A DNA stretch of 41,388 nucleotides from a virus, in the IMG/VR virus record IMGVR_UViG_3300009320_000043, positions 1-41,388 of that record; one strand, given 5' to 3'. Shown in pieces: positions 7,263 to 16,502 of this stretch. The notes under the pieces were generated by a model, which worked only from the letters and a program-made list of their open reading frames with translations, was not told the DNA's origin and did not search any database. Within the stretch, counting starts at the first letter, position 1. The number at the start of each line of letters is the position of its first letter. The translations under genes were made by a program, and so were the position numbers.

Positions 7263-10203
7263 TACCATAAAGAGTTATGTCCCTGAAGGAGTTATTCCTC
7301 TCTGCCACGAATTTTTTGATAATGAGGACCTCGGCGCCGTAGATATCCAACTTAACAGCTGGTCGATTCTGAGCAATGGAACGGAAGTAGTTGAGCATGA
7401 TGTGAGATCGGATCGCAAGATGCTTCACTTCTATGATAATGGAACTGGTAGCGGTGGGGGAATAGTTCAGGTAACCAGAGTGGTATCAAATGATTTCATC
7501 ACCCAGGTATATGTAACCGTAAAATCGGACCCGGCCAATACTATTGGAGCAAGAATCAAAGTAACCGTTTTCGATGTGTTAGGTGCAGAAATCTGTATGT
7601 TTCGATGCCATAACCGATATGTATATTATCGAGATCCTGCTCATGGAGGATGGATCAGGACCTTAAACCAAATAATTCCACATAATGAATGGCATGAAAT
7701 GAAAGTTACCATCCATAAAGATAATTCCCCTTATTCTGGTAGGGTGGAGTTATTGGTGGATGGTTTCAAGCAATGGTATGTAGCCGGTTCTGGTCGATTA
7801 GAGAATAATATTGCTGGTGCGGAATTGGGAAGATTCGATACCAATTCAGGAAATCCCTCATATACAGCTCTTGAAACACCTACTTTAAATGCCGGGGATG
7901 AATTTTGGATCGGTGGTCTAATCATGGAAGATTGGGCCGATATGACCGATCTATCACCGATCAAACCCATGCTCGAAGTATGCTTTCAGGCCAATGATAA
8001 AGCCACCTATTTCAAGATCGGAAGTATCATGAAATCGATGGAGTGCGAACCATCATTGAATGGGAATCCTACCGCCAGACTTTCAGTAACGGGTCCCGAT
8101 GTAAATGTATTGCTTGACAACTTTCTCACCGAGACGGACGATGGCCTATGGTATCATGGAACATATGATAATAAGACATTGATCTTCCTCCAACAGTCCC
8201 AGCTCATTATGATGGGTTACAAGGCCACTTCATTGCTCCAGGACCTCACCGATACAAATCTCAATTTCATTACCTCGGGAGTGCAGCCGGGGGATATCGT
8301 TTGGTTCTATCGGCGTTACTGCGCTATCGATAATCCATTTACAGTTTTAACAGTAGCCGCCAATGTGTTAGGATTGGATCAGAATATTAACGGAGGCCTT
8401 GCCACTGGCCACATCAGTTACCTTATTGTACGACCAAACCGGGAGACTCTGGAAACCCGAAAGGGAGATTTCATATTTCAGGGCAAATTCAAGAATTACC
8501 ACTACAATTACGAACCAGAGCCATATCTCAGTTTGGAGCTCCTGGGGGAAGCTTATACGGCAATTCAAAAAAATCTTTATTGCGATGGATCCCGGTATTA
8601 TAAGAAACCACTCGACTATCTGCTAGAAGGTCATTTCGCCACTCCAGCTGATCACATTATCGATGGCGCCGATACCATGGGGAATTACTCAGGGATTCTC
8701 TCTCAGGACTTCGGCGGTGGCACTGTAGAGGAAAAGATGCCCTTCGCCCCTAATACCAATGCTCTGATCGACGCTACCGAAGAATCACCAATCACTAAGG
8801 TATGGAGTCCTTCCACGATCTCCCTTTACGATGCTCTAGTATCTGCATGTGATACCCTTAATCTACAGCTGCAGATTTTCAGGGATTCTCAATTCAGAGA
8901 TCAGCGCAGAATCTTCTTTCGTGATAGAAAGCGGGTCGGAGTCGATTCTCCTCTCTATACCTTCTTTCTTGGAGCTGATCATGCTTCATTTACGATCAGC
9001 GAAACAACCCGGGTCTTACTCTCCCTTCGATATACAAAAGGCACTCGGGATTATATCGATAGAGTAGTATGTATCGGTTCTCATGATGATGAAGGATATC
9101 TCATCCTTAATGATTCCCCTGCCAACCTTAATATCAATGGATTCATTCGCGATAAATACCTGAGCAATAATAGGATACGAGTCTATGATCTCGCCAAGCA
9201 AAATGCCGATGTAATGGCTGCGGAATATATGAGAATGCCAGAAGAGGGGGAACTCGAAACTATACCTTTCGGCCATCGTGAAACCTGGCTTGATAATATA
9301 CACGTCGACGATGGTTTAATTGATAACTATCAGGAACGATTATCGGGGAATTATGGATATTTTATGGGAGATTCCGACTGGATTCTATATGGTACAATCG
9401 ACCAGAAGGATCGAACTTCCCAGGGGCATCTTTACAAGAAGCCTTTCTCACCAATCGGGGAGCTCGCAAGGTTCTATACTTCAATGGTGAGGGACCCGGT
9501 AGATTTCGAGATCAGGGCACTCAGGTATATGTGGGGAGGAGATGGTTTCAAGATCACGATCTCCCCCAATGTTCGGGAGTTCAGCATTTCAAAGGGGATG
9601 GCTGAGACTCAGCGAAATATCGATTGGGTAGAGGAGCAATTCAAAGACCCCCAACCCACAGAGTGCTTTAACCAACCGATCCATAAATCACAGATCGGGA
9701 TTAATGAAGCCATAGCGGTGGGTTTGGCCCCTCTCGATGTATCGAATTTCACAGATCAAACGGGAGGAGTAGGATTGATTGAGTTTATCCCCTTCACCTA
9801 TGTGGATAAGGTGAATGCACTCTCAGCCTATGGTTATGGATTCTTCTACCGGGCTCTTGGAGGTCCTGTGTGGCTTATTTGTCCGGTGAGGAATCAGGGA
9901 GGGAATAATCTAATAACCGATATCGATGATAGCGATCAATCGATTGAGCTTAATAACGATGCCACTCCTCCAGCCGATTATGGATACTCTGCACCTGATA
10001 ATTTCGCCTATCTCTCCACCGGGGCAGGTACTTGGGAGTTCATGATCGTGCTCTATAATCGCCATGTACTTGATACAGGGATCACCCATGATATCCCTCG
10101 TAGCAATCCCCCTGATCTTGCTGTCTTGGATGGATATGAAGAAACCCTGCAAATCATCCGACTCATCGATGATAACGGCGGTCTTGGTTTCGTGGTAACA
10201 TAA
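7222..10203 (+). CDS. Large tail-tip protein with N-terminal lectin-like domain
   Basis: A 993-residue protein, the largest in the genome, in the tail-tip position. Residues about 30-245 look like a concanavalin/laminin-G-type beta sandwich (SWSILSNGTEVVEHD, YVYYRDPAHGGWIR, HNEWHEMKVTIHKD, RVELLVDGFKQWYV, ELGRFDT). The rest resembles hub/tip proteins, including SLYDALVSACDTLNLQLQIF. The ATG at 7222, inside the previous gene, is preceded by AGGGGT and is the only good in-frame start. Likely role: baseplate hub and host recognition. The lectin domain is inferred from strand pattern. Confidence 0.55.
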   Translation: MIWNSLSYPILERDTIKSYVPEGVIPLCHEFFDNEDLGAVDIQLNSWSILSNGTEVVEHDVRSDRKMLHFYDNGTGSGGGIVQVTRVVSNDFITQVYVTVKSDPANTIGARIKVTVFDVLGAEICMFRCHNRYVYYRDPAHGGWIRTLNQIIPHNEWHEMKVTIHKDNSPYSGRVELLVDGFKQWYVAGSGRLENNIAGAELGRFDTNSGNPSYTALETPTLNAGDEFWIGGLIMEDWADMTDLSPIKPMLEVCFQANDKATYFKIGSIMKSMECEPSLNGNPTARLSVTGPDVNVLLDNFLTETDDGLWYHGTYDNKTLIFLQQSQLIMMGYKATSLLQDLTDTNLNFITSGVQPGDIVWFYRRYCAIDNPFTVLTVAANVLGLDQNINGGLATGHISYLIVRPNRETLETRKGDFIFQGKFKNYHYNYEPEPYLSLELLGEAYTAIQKNLYCDGSRYYKKPLDYLLEGHFATPADHIIDGADTMGNYSGILSQDFGGGTVEEKMPFAPNTNALIDATEESPITKVWSPSTISLYDALVSACDTLNLQLQIFRDSQFRDQRRIFFRDRKRVGVDSPLYTFFLGADHASFTISETTRVLLSLRYTKGTRDYIDRVVCIGSHDDEGYLILNDSPANLNINGFIRDKYLSNNRIRVYDLAKQNADVMAAEYMRMPEEGELETIPFGHRETWLDNIHVDDGLIDNYQERLSGNYGYFMGDSDWILYGTIDQKDRTSQGHLYKKPFSPIGELARFYTSMVRDPVDFEIRALRYMWGGDGFKITISPNVREFSISKGMAETQRNIDWVEEQFKDPQPTECFNQPIHKSQIGINEAIAVGLAPLDVSNFTDQTGGVGLIEFIPFTYVDKVNALSAYGYGFFYRALGGPVWLICPVRNQGGNNLITDIDDSDQSIELNNDATPPADYGYSAPDNFAYLSTGAGTWEFMIVLYNRHVLDTGITHDIPRSNPPDLAVLDGYEETLQIIRLIDDNGGLGFVVT

Positions 10204-10213
10204 GAGGTCTAAC

Positions 10214-11260
10214 ATGGAAATATCGCAAGGATTCGAGATCAAAGCCAACCTCGAAGTAATCAAAAGAAGATCGAGCCCCGAAATTGATTTCCTGACCAGG
10301 CTACATCAAAGAGAGGTTGAGACAGGCAAAGAACTCCTTACTACTGAAGATCGGTTAAAACTCGATATAGCCATAGTTCAACATCAGAAAATCCGAAATA
10401 TGACCATGACCAGGGCGATTGATCGGTTTATGTCCCTATTTGGAATCCTGCCGGGTTATGGCCTTGATTCTGCAACCGATGATCGAATGAAGATCAGGAA
10501 CATGCTAGGCGGGACTAATTACCGGGGCGGCGGACCATTTAGATCATCACAGGAGGCCTCGGGGTTGTGGGGCGAGGTGGTAGGTATCGGATCGAGCTCA
10601 CAAGCCCCTAGTCCTACAGATGCCGGGCTGATAGCCGATTTCAATGTGCCACCCGTGGGACCGGGATACGATACAAGCGGAGTAACCTACCGGAATACCT
10701 ACAATAATAAATATGGAGGAATACAGCCCGCTCTAGGATTGACCTACGATTATGATAATGATTATGTTGCCCGGTATGTAGCAACATATCTATCCAGCGA
10801 AATAAATAACCTCAATGCACCAATTCGAGAGATCGGTTTATTTTGCCCCTTGATCCAACTTGCTTACCACCAGGTTCTCCCCGCTGATTCAATGATCCAT
10901 TTCAATGATGCAAACTGCGGTAATATTTTCTGGAAAATACTGAATCTCTCGATGCTCTATAGTTATGTTGGCCAGCTGAGAGTAGCAACAGAGGAGAGGA
11001 TTTCCCTTTCAGGAAATCGAGATACCCAACTGATCACCCCCAATAATTCCGAACCTGCAGCCGATAATAATAATGCTGTGATCGTTGCCTTCGTTCCACA
11101 ATGGAACAGCATTCCTTCGGGAGTAGGGCAATGGGGTTCTAGCAATATGTTTGGTGTCGGTGAGATGTTAGCTCGAGCTGTTCTTTCACCCTCTTTTACC
11201 AAGAATGCCCTGGAATCATTAACGGTGATCTGGGAAGTATATACGGAGCGATACCCATGA
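10214..11260 (+). CDS. Tail fibre / receptor-binding protein 1
   Basis: A 348-residue protein with the pattern of phage fibre and collar proteins: VGIGSSSQAPSPTDAGL, TYRNTYNNKYGG, IREIGLF and a closing strand ESLTVIWEVYTERY. The following gene shares these elements in the same order, so the two are paralogues. It ends inside the start of the next gene (ATGA). A copy of the 16-bp near-palindrome is embedded at 10924-10939. Confidence 0.65.
   Translation: MEISQGFEIKANLEVIKRRSSPEIDFLTRLHQREVETGKELLTTEDRLKLDIAIVQHQKIRNMTMTRAIDRFMSLFGILPGYGLDSATDDRMKIRNMLGGTNYRGGGPFRSSQEASGLWGEVVGIGSSSQAPSPTDAGLIADFNVPPVGPGYDTSGVTYRNTYNNKYGGIQPALGLTYDYDNDYVARYVATYLSSEINNLNAPIREIGLFCPLIQLAYHQVLPADSMIHFNDANCGNIFWKILNLSMLYSYVGQLRVATEERISLSGNRDTQLITPNNSEPAADNNNAVIVAFVPQWNSIPSGVGQWGSSNMFGVGEMLARAVLSPSFTKNALESLTVIWEVYTERYP
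10924..10939 (+). repeat. 16-bp near-palindrome, copy 2 (inside fibre gene)
   Basis: Exact TATTTTC-TG-GAAAATA. It is read here as codons for NIFWKIL, a different frame from the copy in the MuF gene, so the DNA and not the protein is conserved. Confidence 0.65.
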
Positions 11261-12291
11261 AGGTAGGCATGGTTGGAGTTATGAATCTTTTTCAGCATCG
11301 ATCCTCTCCAGGTATCAAAAAAATCATGGGAAAGTTTGCCCGTAATATTCCACTAAATCCATGGGAAAAGAAGAAGTTCAAGAAGGATATGATCTTTCAA
11401 TATTCGAAGCCGAACTTGATCATGGATAGGATGATCGATCGATTCTCTGCTGCGATATGTCAATCACCAACTCAAGTAACACTCAATATGGGTGGTGCTT
11501 ATGGCCGATCAGATGTTCTCAGATATGAACAGATGAGGGAAGAAATCGAGATAGTACAGGCGGGAACGGGGACCTCATCAATTTATTGCCAGGGGATGAT
11601 CCCTGAGATCATGGGGATCGGGAGCGGGGTAACTGCCCCTACTGTCCATGATGCAAGGCTTGAAACTCCTTTCGTCATAGGAGCGACTCACCGCAATACA
11701 TACAACTCGAAGGAGGGCGGGACCTATGGGCTACAAGACAATATAATCATGAGGTGTGGCTCGATATGGGATGAAACTTATACCTCTCCTGGATTCATTA
11801 ACGAGGTTGGATTATACACCAATCCTTACTATCTATCATTGAGGGAGTTCGTTAATGTTGCCGGGACTGATCAGATCGATTTCACCAGGGGAGGCATGGG
11901 GAATATGGCCTGGGAGATTCATAATATCACCCTGGGGATCGATGCCGGTACTGATGAATTGAGAACATTGATCAGGTGCGATACCGGGGGTCTTCTCAAT
12001 CAATCGTATACCTTTGATCGCAATACTCAGCTGATCGTCTATAATGGTGGAGATGTTCAACCCACATTAGTGGCCGGGTATGTTGCCAACTCTGCAATAA
12101 TCTCCTTCTCTCCCCATGTGCTACATGCTGCTGATGCCGTTTCCGGTAGTAATATAGGGTGGGTTATTCCCTCAGTTCTATCCCGAAGGTTATTTGCGCG
12201 GGTGGTCCTACCATATGTTAATTCTCTGCAAACCGGGATCAATGATGTGCTGACGATCGTTTGGGTATTCTATTTTAGAAGAACGTACTGA
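11257..12291 (+). CDS. Tail fibre / receptor-binding protein 2 (paralogue)
   Basis: A 344-residue paralogue of the upstream fibre gene: MGIGSGVTAPTVHDARL, ATHRNTYNSKEGG, INEVGLY, LFARVVLP and the final DVLTIVWVFYF match in order. The N-terminal 60 residues and the surface loops differ strongly, as expected for proteins under receptor-driven selection. ATGs at 11257, 11269 and 11281 are all possible; the first overlaps the upstream stop. The two may form a mixed fibre or recognise different ligands. Confidence 0.6.
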   Translation: MKVGMVGVMNLFQHRSSPGIKKIMGKFARNIPLNPWEKKKFKKDMIFQYSKPNLIMDRMIDRFSAAICQSPTQVTLNMGGAYGRSDVLRYEQMREEIEIVQAGTGTSSIYCQGMIPEIMGIGSGVTAPTVHDARLETPFVIGATHRNTYNSKEGGTYGLQDNIIMRCGSIWDETYTSPGFINEVGLYTNPYYLSLREFVNVAGTDQIDFTRGGMGNMAWEIHNITLGIDAGTDELRTLIRCDTGGLLNQSYTFDRNTQLIVYNGGDVQPTLVAGYVANSAIISFSPHVLHAADAVSGSNIGWVIPSVLSRRLFARVVLPYVNSLQTGINDVLTIVWVFYFRRTY

Positions 12292-12294
12292 TCA

Positions 12295-12354
12295 ACGAAA
12301 TGTTTATAACTTCGTTCTAGCATAGTCCCATTACCATTTTATAATGGAGGCTAC
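12295..12354 (+). promoter_or_regulatory. Promoter and leader of the glycan-modification island
   Basis: TTTATAA (12303-12309) is an archaeal TATA candidate and lies inside a short inverted repeat (AACGAA 12294-12299, TTCGTT 12311-12316). The predicted start of transcription is near 12332. The leader then carries CCATT...AATGG and the ribosome site GGAGGCTAC (12346-12354), a 9-mer shared with three other transcription-unit starts. Confidence 0.45.
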
Positions 12355-12360
12355 CGACTT

Positions 12361-13107
12361 ATGGCGAATAAAAAACCGGTTTACAAACCAAAGCATGTTG
12401 ATTTTAATTTTGAGCTTGGAGATAATGAACAGTTGATGATCCTCTCAAAAATCTGCGAGGAGAAGTTCCAAGGAAACCCTGCTTTTAAGGTGCACCTGGC
12501 GACCATCCCCTCTCTTAGAGTAGAAGAGCTAAGGATGTATTATAGCGGAAGGGTACGAATCGAGAAACCAGAAGAACCTATACCCCGGCCAAAGAATGGT
12601 TTCCGAAAGAACAATATCGGTTTAAGGGTCCTAGATGCCACCGAAGAGAATAGATACGATAGGACCGACCGACGACATTGGAACCACCTGCGAATAGTGA
12701 TCACTAAGGAGGGCAAGACTCCCGCAGGGAACAAGATTCGGAAGCAGAAAATGAGACAGGTCAAGGTCAAGAATGAAGAGACCGGGGAAGTAACAAAAAT
12801 ATGGCAGGAGTTCTACTATTGGATAGAGAGAATGCCCAAGAAAATACTTCTAGTTCTCGATGGTATTCTCCCAAATATTCAGGTCGTAAATAGATACGAT
12901 CGGGTATGGACTAATAATCCTGATCATCTCGAAAAGATTCCTCACCTCTGCCGTCATTGTGGCAATAAAATGACCTGGAAGGAAGACCATTCAACCCTGG
13001 AGTGCGTAGATTGTAAGAATACTGAGGACCATCCCAAATTTTTCCTTATCGAAAAGAATGGCTCAAACCTAGATTTCTGGAAGGAATATCATAAGGTCAT
13101 GGGATAG
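12361..13107 (+). CDS. Zinc-ribbon protein of unknown function
   Basis: A 248-residue basic protein ending in a zinc ribbon, CRHC-x(15)-CVDC (about residues 197-219). The central part (PRPKNGFRKNNIGLRVLD, QEFYYWIERMPKKILLVLDG) is not recognised. It is the first gene after the fibre genes and opens the glycan island, with the GGAGGCTAC leader upstream. It may be a structural or regulatory protein; no enzyme motif is visible. Confidence 0.6.
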   Translation: MANKKPVYKPKHVDFNFELGDNEQLMILSKICEEKFQGNPAFKVHLATIPSLRVEELRMYYSGRVRIEKPEEPIPRPKNGFRKNNIGLRVLDATEENRYDRTDRRHWNHLRIVITKEGKTPAGNKIRKQKMRQVKVKNEETGEVTKIWQEFYYWIERMPKKILLVLDGILPNIQVVNRYDRVWTNNPDHLEKIPHLCRHCGNKMTWKEDHSTLECVDCKNTEDHPKFFLIEKNGSNLDFWKEYHKVMG

Positions 13108-13116
13108 GTTCCCTGG

Positions 13117-14214
13117 ATGCAGCGAGCCTTTTTAGCTGAGGAGAGTGGGATCCCGTTAAGTAAAAAACCAGCACCTCCAATCTCTCGACCTCCCAAGAAT
13201 TATAATCTATTGGTAACCGTGGGGAGATACGATTTTTCAGCAATAGCATGGAACCTCTGCCAAGCGGTCAATAGATATACTCCCGGCTGGAGAGCGCGAA
13301 GCATTGTAGGATTGCCTCATATGTTCCGATGGCCTACTGATCTGATAGCCAACAAGGAGAACAAGGGAGCAATCGAGAGATCACTCAGAGATGCCGACTT
13401 TCTGCTATTCTCCTCCAGTTATTTCTTTTATCGTCCTCTCGATATGAAACTACCTTTAGACATCCCCTGGGGATTATGGCATGGTGGGAGATACTTTCGA
13501 GAAAATCATGATCGCATGATTGAGAAAGTACACCCCTGCTTTGATTTCGTTTTCGCTCACCGGGACCTCTCAGTATTGGGGGAAAAGGTCCATACATTGC
13601 AAGCTCCTTTTGATACCGATAAACATAACTATATCCCGAAGGATTTCTTTGGGAGATTGATTATCGGACACTCTCCCTCAAGGGAACAAGTAAAGGGTAC
13701 AACTGAGTTCATGGCAGCAATCAATCATCTCAAAAAGAAATATGGCGAAGAGGTTATTGAAGTTCTTTTAATCAAGGATCTCTGCTTTAATGAAGCACTC
13801 GCACAAAAGAGGGATATCCATTTATTTTTCGACCAATTCAGTTCTCGATATTTTCCACCGGGAGCAATTCGAGGATATGGTACTTCACTAATCGAGGCTG
13901 CGAGTTATGGGGCAGTATGTCTCAACCATGATTATTTCGAAGATACCCCGGTGATCAAGGTTCACAATAAATCTGATCTGATACGAGAGTTATCCCTTCT
14001 CATAGAAGACAGGGACAGATTAGAGAAGCTTTCACACATACATAGGCGATGGGTTCATTCAGTGCATGGTTATGAGGCCATGGCAGAGTATTTCATGGAT
14101 ATAATCGATGCCGGGGGATATATCAACAGATTAAAGAGATCGATCTCAGCAAATAGGAAGAGACATAACACTAAGATGAACAGAAATATGGTAAGAGGAA
14201 GGCCACGAGTATGA
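13117..14214 (+). CDS. GT-B glycosyltransferase (GT4-like)
   Basis: A 365-residue glycosyltransferase. The N-terminal half (about 28-170) has alternating strands and helices with NLLVTVGRYDFSAIAWNL. The C-terminal donor-binding half begins with GHSPSREQVKGTTEF (184-198), a variant of the GT4 H-x-P..KG signature. It continues to GYGTSLIEAASYGAVCL (253-269), the motif that contacts the nucleotide-sugar. Expected reaction: transfer of a sugar from an activated donor to a glycan or protein acceptor in the cytoplasm. It overlaps the sulfotransferase gene by ATGA. Donor and acceptor cannot be read from sequence. The basic tail after residue 335 may hold a membrane or partner. Confidence 0.75.
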   Translation: MQRAFLAEESGIPLSKKPAPPISRPPKNYNLLVTVGRYDFSAIAWNLCQAVNRYTPGWRARSIVGLPHMFRWPTDLIANKENKGAIERSLRDADFLLFSSSYFFYRPLDMKLPLDIPWGLWHGGRYFRENHDRMIEKVHPCFDFVFAHRDLSVLGEKVHTLQAPFDTDKHNYIPKDFFGRLIIGHSPSREQVKGTTEFMAAINHLKKKYGEEVIEVLLIKDLCFNEALAQKRDIHLFFDQFSSRYFPPGAIRGYGTSLIEAASYGAVCLNHDYFEDTPVIKVHNKSDLIRELSLLIEDRDRLEKLSHIHRRWVHSVHGYEAMAEYFMDIIDAGGYINRLKRSISANRKRHNTKMNRNMVRGRPRV

Positions 14215-14879
14215 GGAAAGATATGGGGAAAAACAATATCGTGATCTGGGGGCATCCCAGGAGTGGGAATATGTTTTTTACTGGACTGATAGGGATGAAC
14301 TTTTATAGTGATCGTGATCTACGGTCTGCCTTTCCTACTCATGATTTCATCGATGAGAAAGGGGAAATATCTGACCGCTTGAAATGGGGGCAATTATTCG
14401 GAGGACATACATTTCGGCCCCCTCTAAATCCTGAACTTATTGGAAGATCGATCTATATCAAAAGGAGTGTTATTGATACAGCTCTTTCACTCTACAACTA
14501 CGTTAAGGATTATCTGCCCGATGCTTGGCAATCGATGAGTTTCAGTGATTTCATAAACCGGCCTATCGGGGGTTTTCGCTATTGGAACCTTAAACCAGTA
14601 TGGAAATTTACTGGACTAGTAAGTACTTATGCTGATTTTACTATTGATCGTTGCATCTTATCTCATCATATGATCTGGGAACAGACCGGAATATACGTAG
14701 TACAATACGAGGACCTGGTGAGAGATGCCGAGGGTGAGTTATTGAAGATATCTCAACATTTCGGACTCCCTCTAAAACCACCGTTCAAGCTCATTGATCG
14801 ATTAATTGGATTTCGCCCGGTGAAAGGACAGATCGGACGAGGTTACGATGCCCTGGAGGAATCTGAAAATGGAGACTAA
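14211..14879 (+). CDS. PAPS-dependent sulfotransferase 1
   Basis: A 222-residue Sulfotransfer_1-type enzyme. The 5'-phosphosulfate loop is GHPRSGN (14-20). The 3'-phosphate motif is the strand-helix IYIKRSVIDTALSLYNYV with Arg85 and Ser93. QYEDLVRDAEGELLKIS and the late KGQIGRGYD match the conserved C-terminal region. It would transfer sulfate from PAPS to a hydroxyl or amine of a glycan. The PAPS source is encoded four genes downstream. It overlaps both neighbours, so it is part of a tightly coupled operon. Confidence 0.85.
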   Translation: MRKDMGKNNIVIWGHPRSGNMFFTGLIGMNFYSDRDLRSAFPTHDFIDEKGEISDRLKWGQLFGGHTFRPPLNPELIGRSIYIKRSVIDTALSLYNYVKDYLPDAWQSMSFSDFINRPIGGFRYWNLKPVWKFTGLVSTYADFTIDRCILSHHMIWEQTGIYVVQYEDLVRDAEGELLKISQHFGLPLKPPFKLIDRLIGFRPVKGQIGRGYDALEESENGD

Positions 14880-15756
14880 ACCTGTATTTATTGGAGGAGT
14901 AGGCCGGTGTGGTACGAACCTGATGAGGATAATATTGGATGCTCATAAAAAGGTATTTTCCCCACCCTTCGAGATCAGAATTTTTATTGATCCTGATGGT
15001 GTACTTGATTTCTATCATACCATTAAACATTCCTGGAACCCTATAAATGCTCAAGTGGCATTTGAAAGGCTGCAGCGGTTGTTAACTCAAACTGAATCAC
15101 TCAGCGATTTCGGCACCCCATATGAGAATTGGCAACTCCGATATATCTTTGATGATTATCGGAAGAAAACTCATAAATTCCTCTCAGAATTATCGGAATT
15201 TATCTTTCCTGGTTATTGGTCAAGGATGGGTCGATCTGGTCATATCCCATATGTGGGACCTGATATCGAGAGAGTGAGGAAAATATGCAGAAAATACATG
15301 CTCAGCCTAATGGGAGAAGCGGAGTTTTATGTCGATGATGGGACATACAACTTATTTTATATCGAGGAGTTCAATGAGATATTACCAGAGGCTAAATTTA
15401 TCTGGTTGACTCGGCGAACTGATCAGATAGTTGGTAGTATGGGTGATGAGTTCTGGTGTCCAACCCATATTAATGATCTTACCATATGGGTGGCTGATTG
15501 TGAATCGGTTTTATCCTCTAGGATTTTTAAATTCCCTCACCTGAAAAATGTGATCATGGTAAAACATGACGACTTGATTAATGATAGAATGAAGGTAATG
15601 CAGGAGGTATGCCTCTTAATTGATCTTGAGCCGGATGAATTGTTTTTTACGAATATTCAGGAGATGGATTTTTCAAAGGCTAATGAATATACTTTCAAGA
15701 GCGATATCGGGGATAAAATAAAGGAATTACTCGAAATAAGGAGAGGTGATCGATGA
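14869..15756 (+). CDS. PAPS-dependent sulfotransferase 2
   Basis: A 295-residue second sulfotransferase, only distantly similar to the first. The N-terminal loop is FIGGVGRCGTNLM (residues 7-19), the Sulfotransfer_3 form of the PAPS-binding motif. KFIWLTRRTDQIVGSMGDEF supplies the 3'-phosphate Arg/Ser pair, and IMVKHDDLINDRMKVMQEV matches the later conserved helix. I start it at ATG 14869, preceded by CTGGAGGA, rather than at 14848. It overlaps the previous gene by 11 bases and the deacetylase by ATGA. Confidence 0.8.
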   Translation: METKPVFIGGVGRCGTNLMRIILDAHKKVFSPPFEIRIFIDPDGVLDFYHTIKHSWNPINAQVAFERLQRLLTQTESLSDFGTPYENWQLRYIFDDYRKKTHKFLSELSEFIFPGYWSRMGRSGHIPYVGPDIERVRKICRKYMLSLMGEAEFYVDDGTYNLFYIEEFNEILPEAKFIWLTRRTDQIVGSMGDEFWCPTHINDLTIWVADCESVLSSRIFKFPHLKNVIMVKHDDLINDRMKVMQEVCLLIDLEPDELFFTNIQEMDFSKANEYTFKSDIGDKIKELLEIRRGDR

Positions 15757-16451
15757 ATGTTCTTTTCGTGGGAGCTCATAATGATGATATAGAGATTCAC
15801 TGCATGGCTACCCTGCTGAAACTGAATGATCTCGGCCATAAGATATATTACCTAGCATTTTGTAGATGTGAGGATCTATCCCGGAATAAGAACCTTATGA
15901 ACGAATGGAAACAGAGCAAGAAAATACTTGATGAACAGGGGGTTGATGTGGCGATACATGACCTTGAAAATAGAAGGTTTCCTGATCAGGCTCAAATGGT
16001 TCGAACTACCTTAGAAGTTTATCGAAACCATATGAAGATTGATCTCGTTTTCTCCCACTCTCCTGATGATATACATCAAGATCATGAGACAGTCGGGAAG
16101 GAGGTGCGCCGGGTATTCAAATATCAATCTATTCTTTTCTATGGAGGACCCCACTCAAATCCAAAATTACAGCATGACTTTTTCATCTCCATAGATTCAG
16201 ATTTACTCAGGAGAAAAATGGAAATATGGTCCCTCTTCAAGAGTCAACATAGATTATTCAATGGAAAGTCTAACTATTTGACTAATCTGTTAATGCACTT
16301 TGGTGCTTTGGCGGGAACGGAGTTTGCGGAGGGATTCAAGATTCACCGGATGGTAGCGAACATATGGTTTACCCCGGAAGTATCACAGATTCAAGAGGAA
16401 ACAGGGCAAGGAGAGGAGAAGAGCGCGAAAGAGGTATATAGAGACCTCTAG
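15753..16451 (+). CDS. PIG-L / LmbE-family deacetylase
   Basis: A 232-residue zinc-dependent de-N-acetylase. The first metal motif AHNDDIEIHCMATL (8-21) is the family's AHPDDE with Asn for Pro. The second, HSPDDIHQDH (102-111), is canonical. His9, Asp12 and His108 or His111 should bind zinc and Asp11 act as base. Family members remove acetyl groups from GlcNAc-containing lipids or glycans. Placed beside two sulfotransferases, it could expose an amine for N-sulfation. The operon seems to end here: the next gene has its own leader. Confidence 0.85.
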   Translation: MNVLFVGAHNDDIEIHCMATLLKLNDLGHKIYYLAFCRCEDLSRNKNLMNEWKQSKKILDEQGVDVAIHDLENRRFPDQAQMVRTTLEVYRNHMKIDLVFSHSPDDIHQDHETVGKEVRRVFKYQSILFYGGPHSNPKLQHDFFISIDSDLLRRKMEIWSLFKSQHRLFNGKSNYLTNLLMHFGALAGTEFAEGFKIHRMVANIWFTPEVSQIQEETGQGEEKSAKEVYRDL

Positions 16452-16502
16452 CACCTCCCGACCCTCTACGGCTCTGCAAATGGTCCATAGGAGGCTACAA
16501 CA

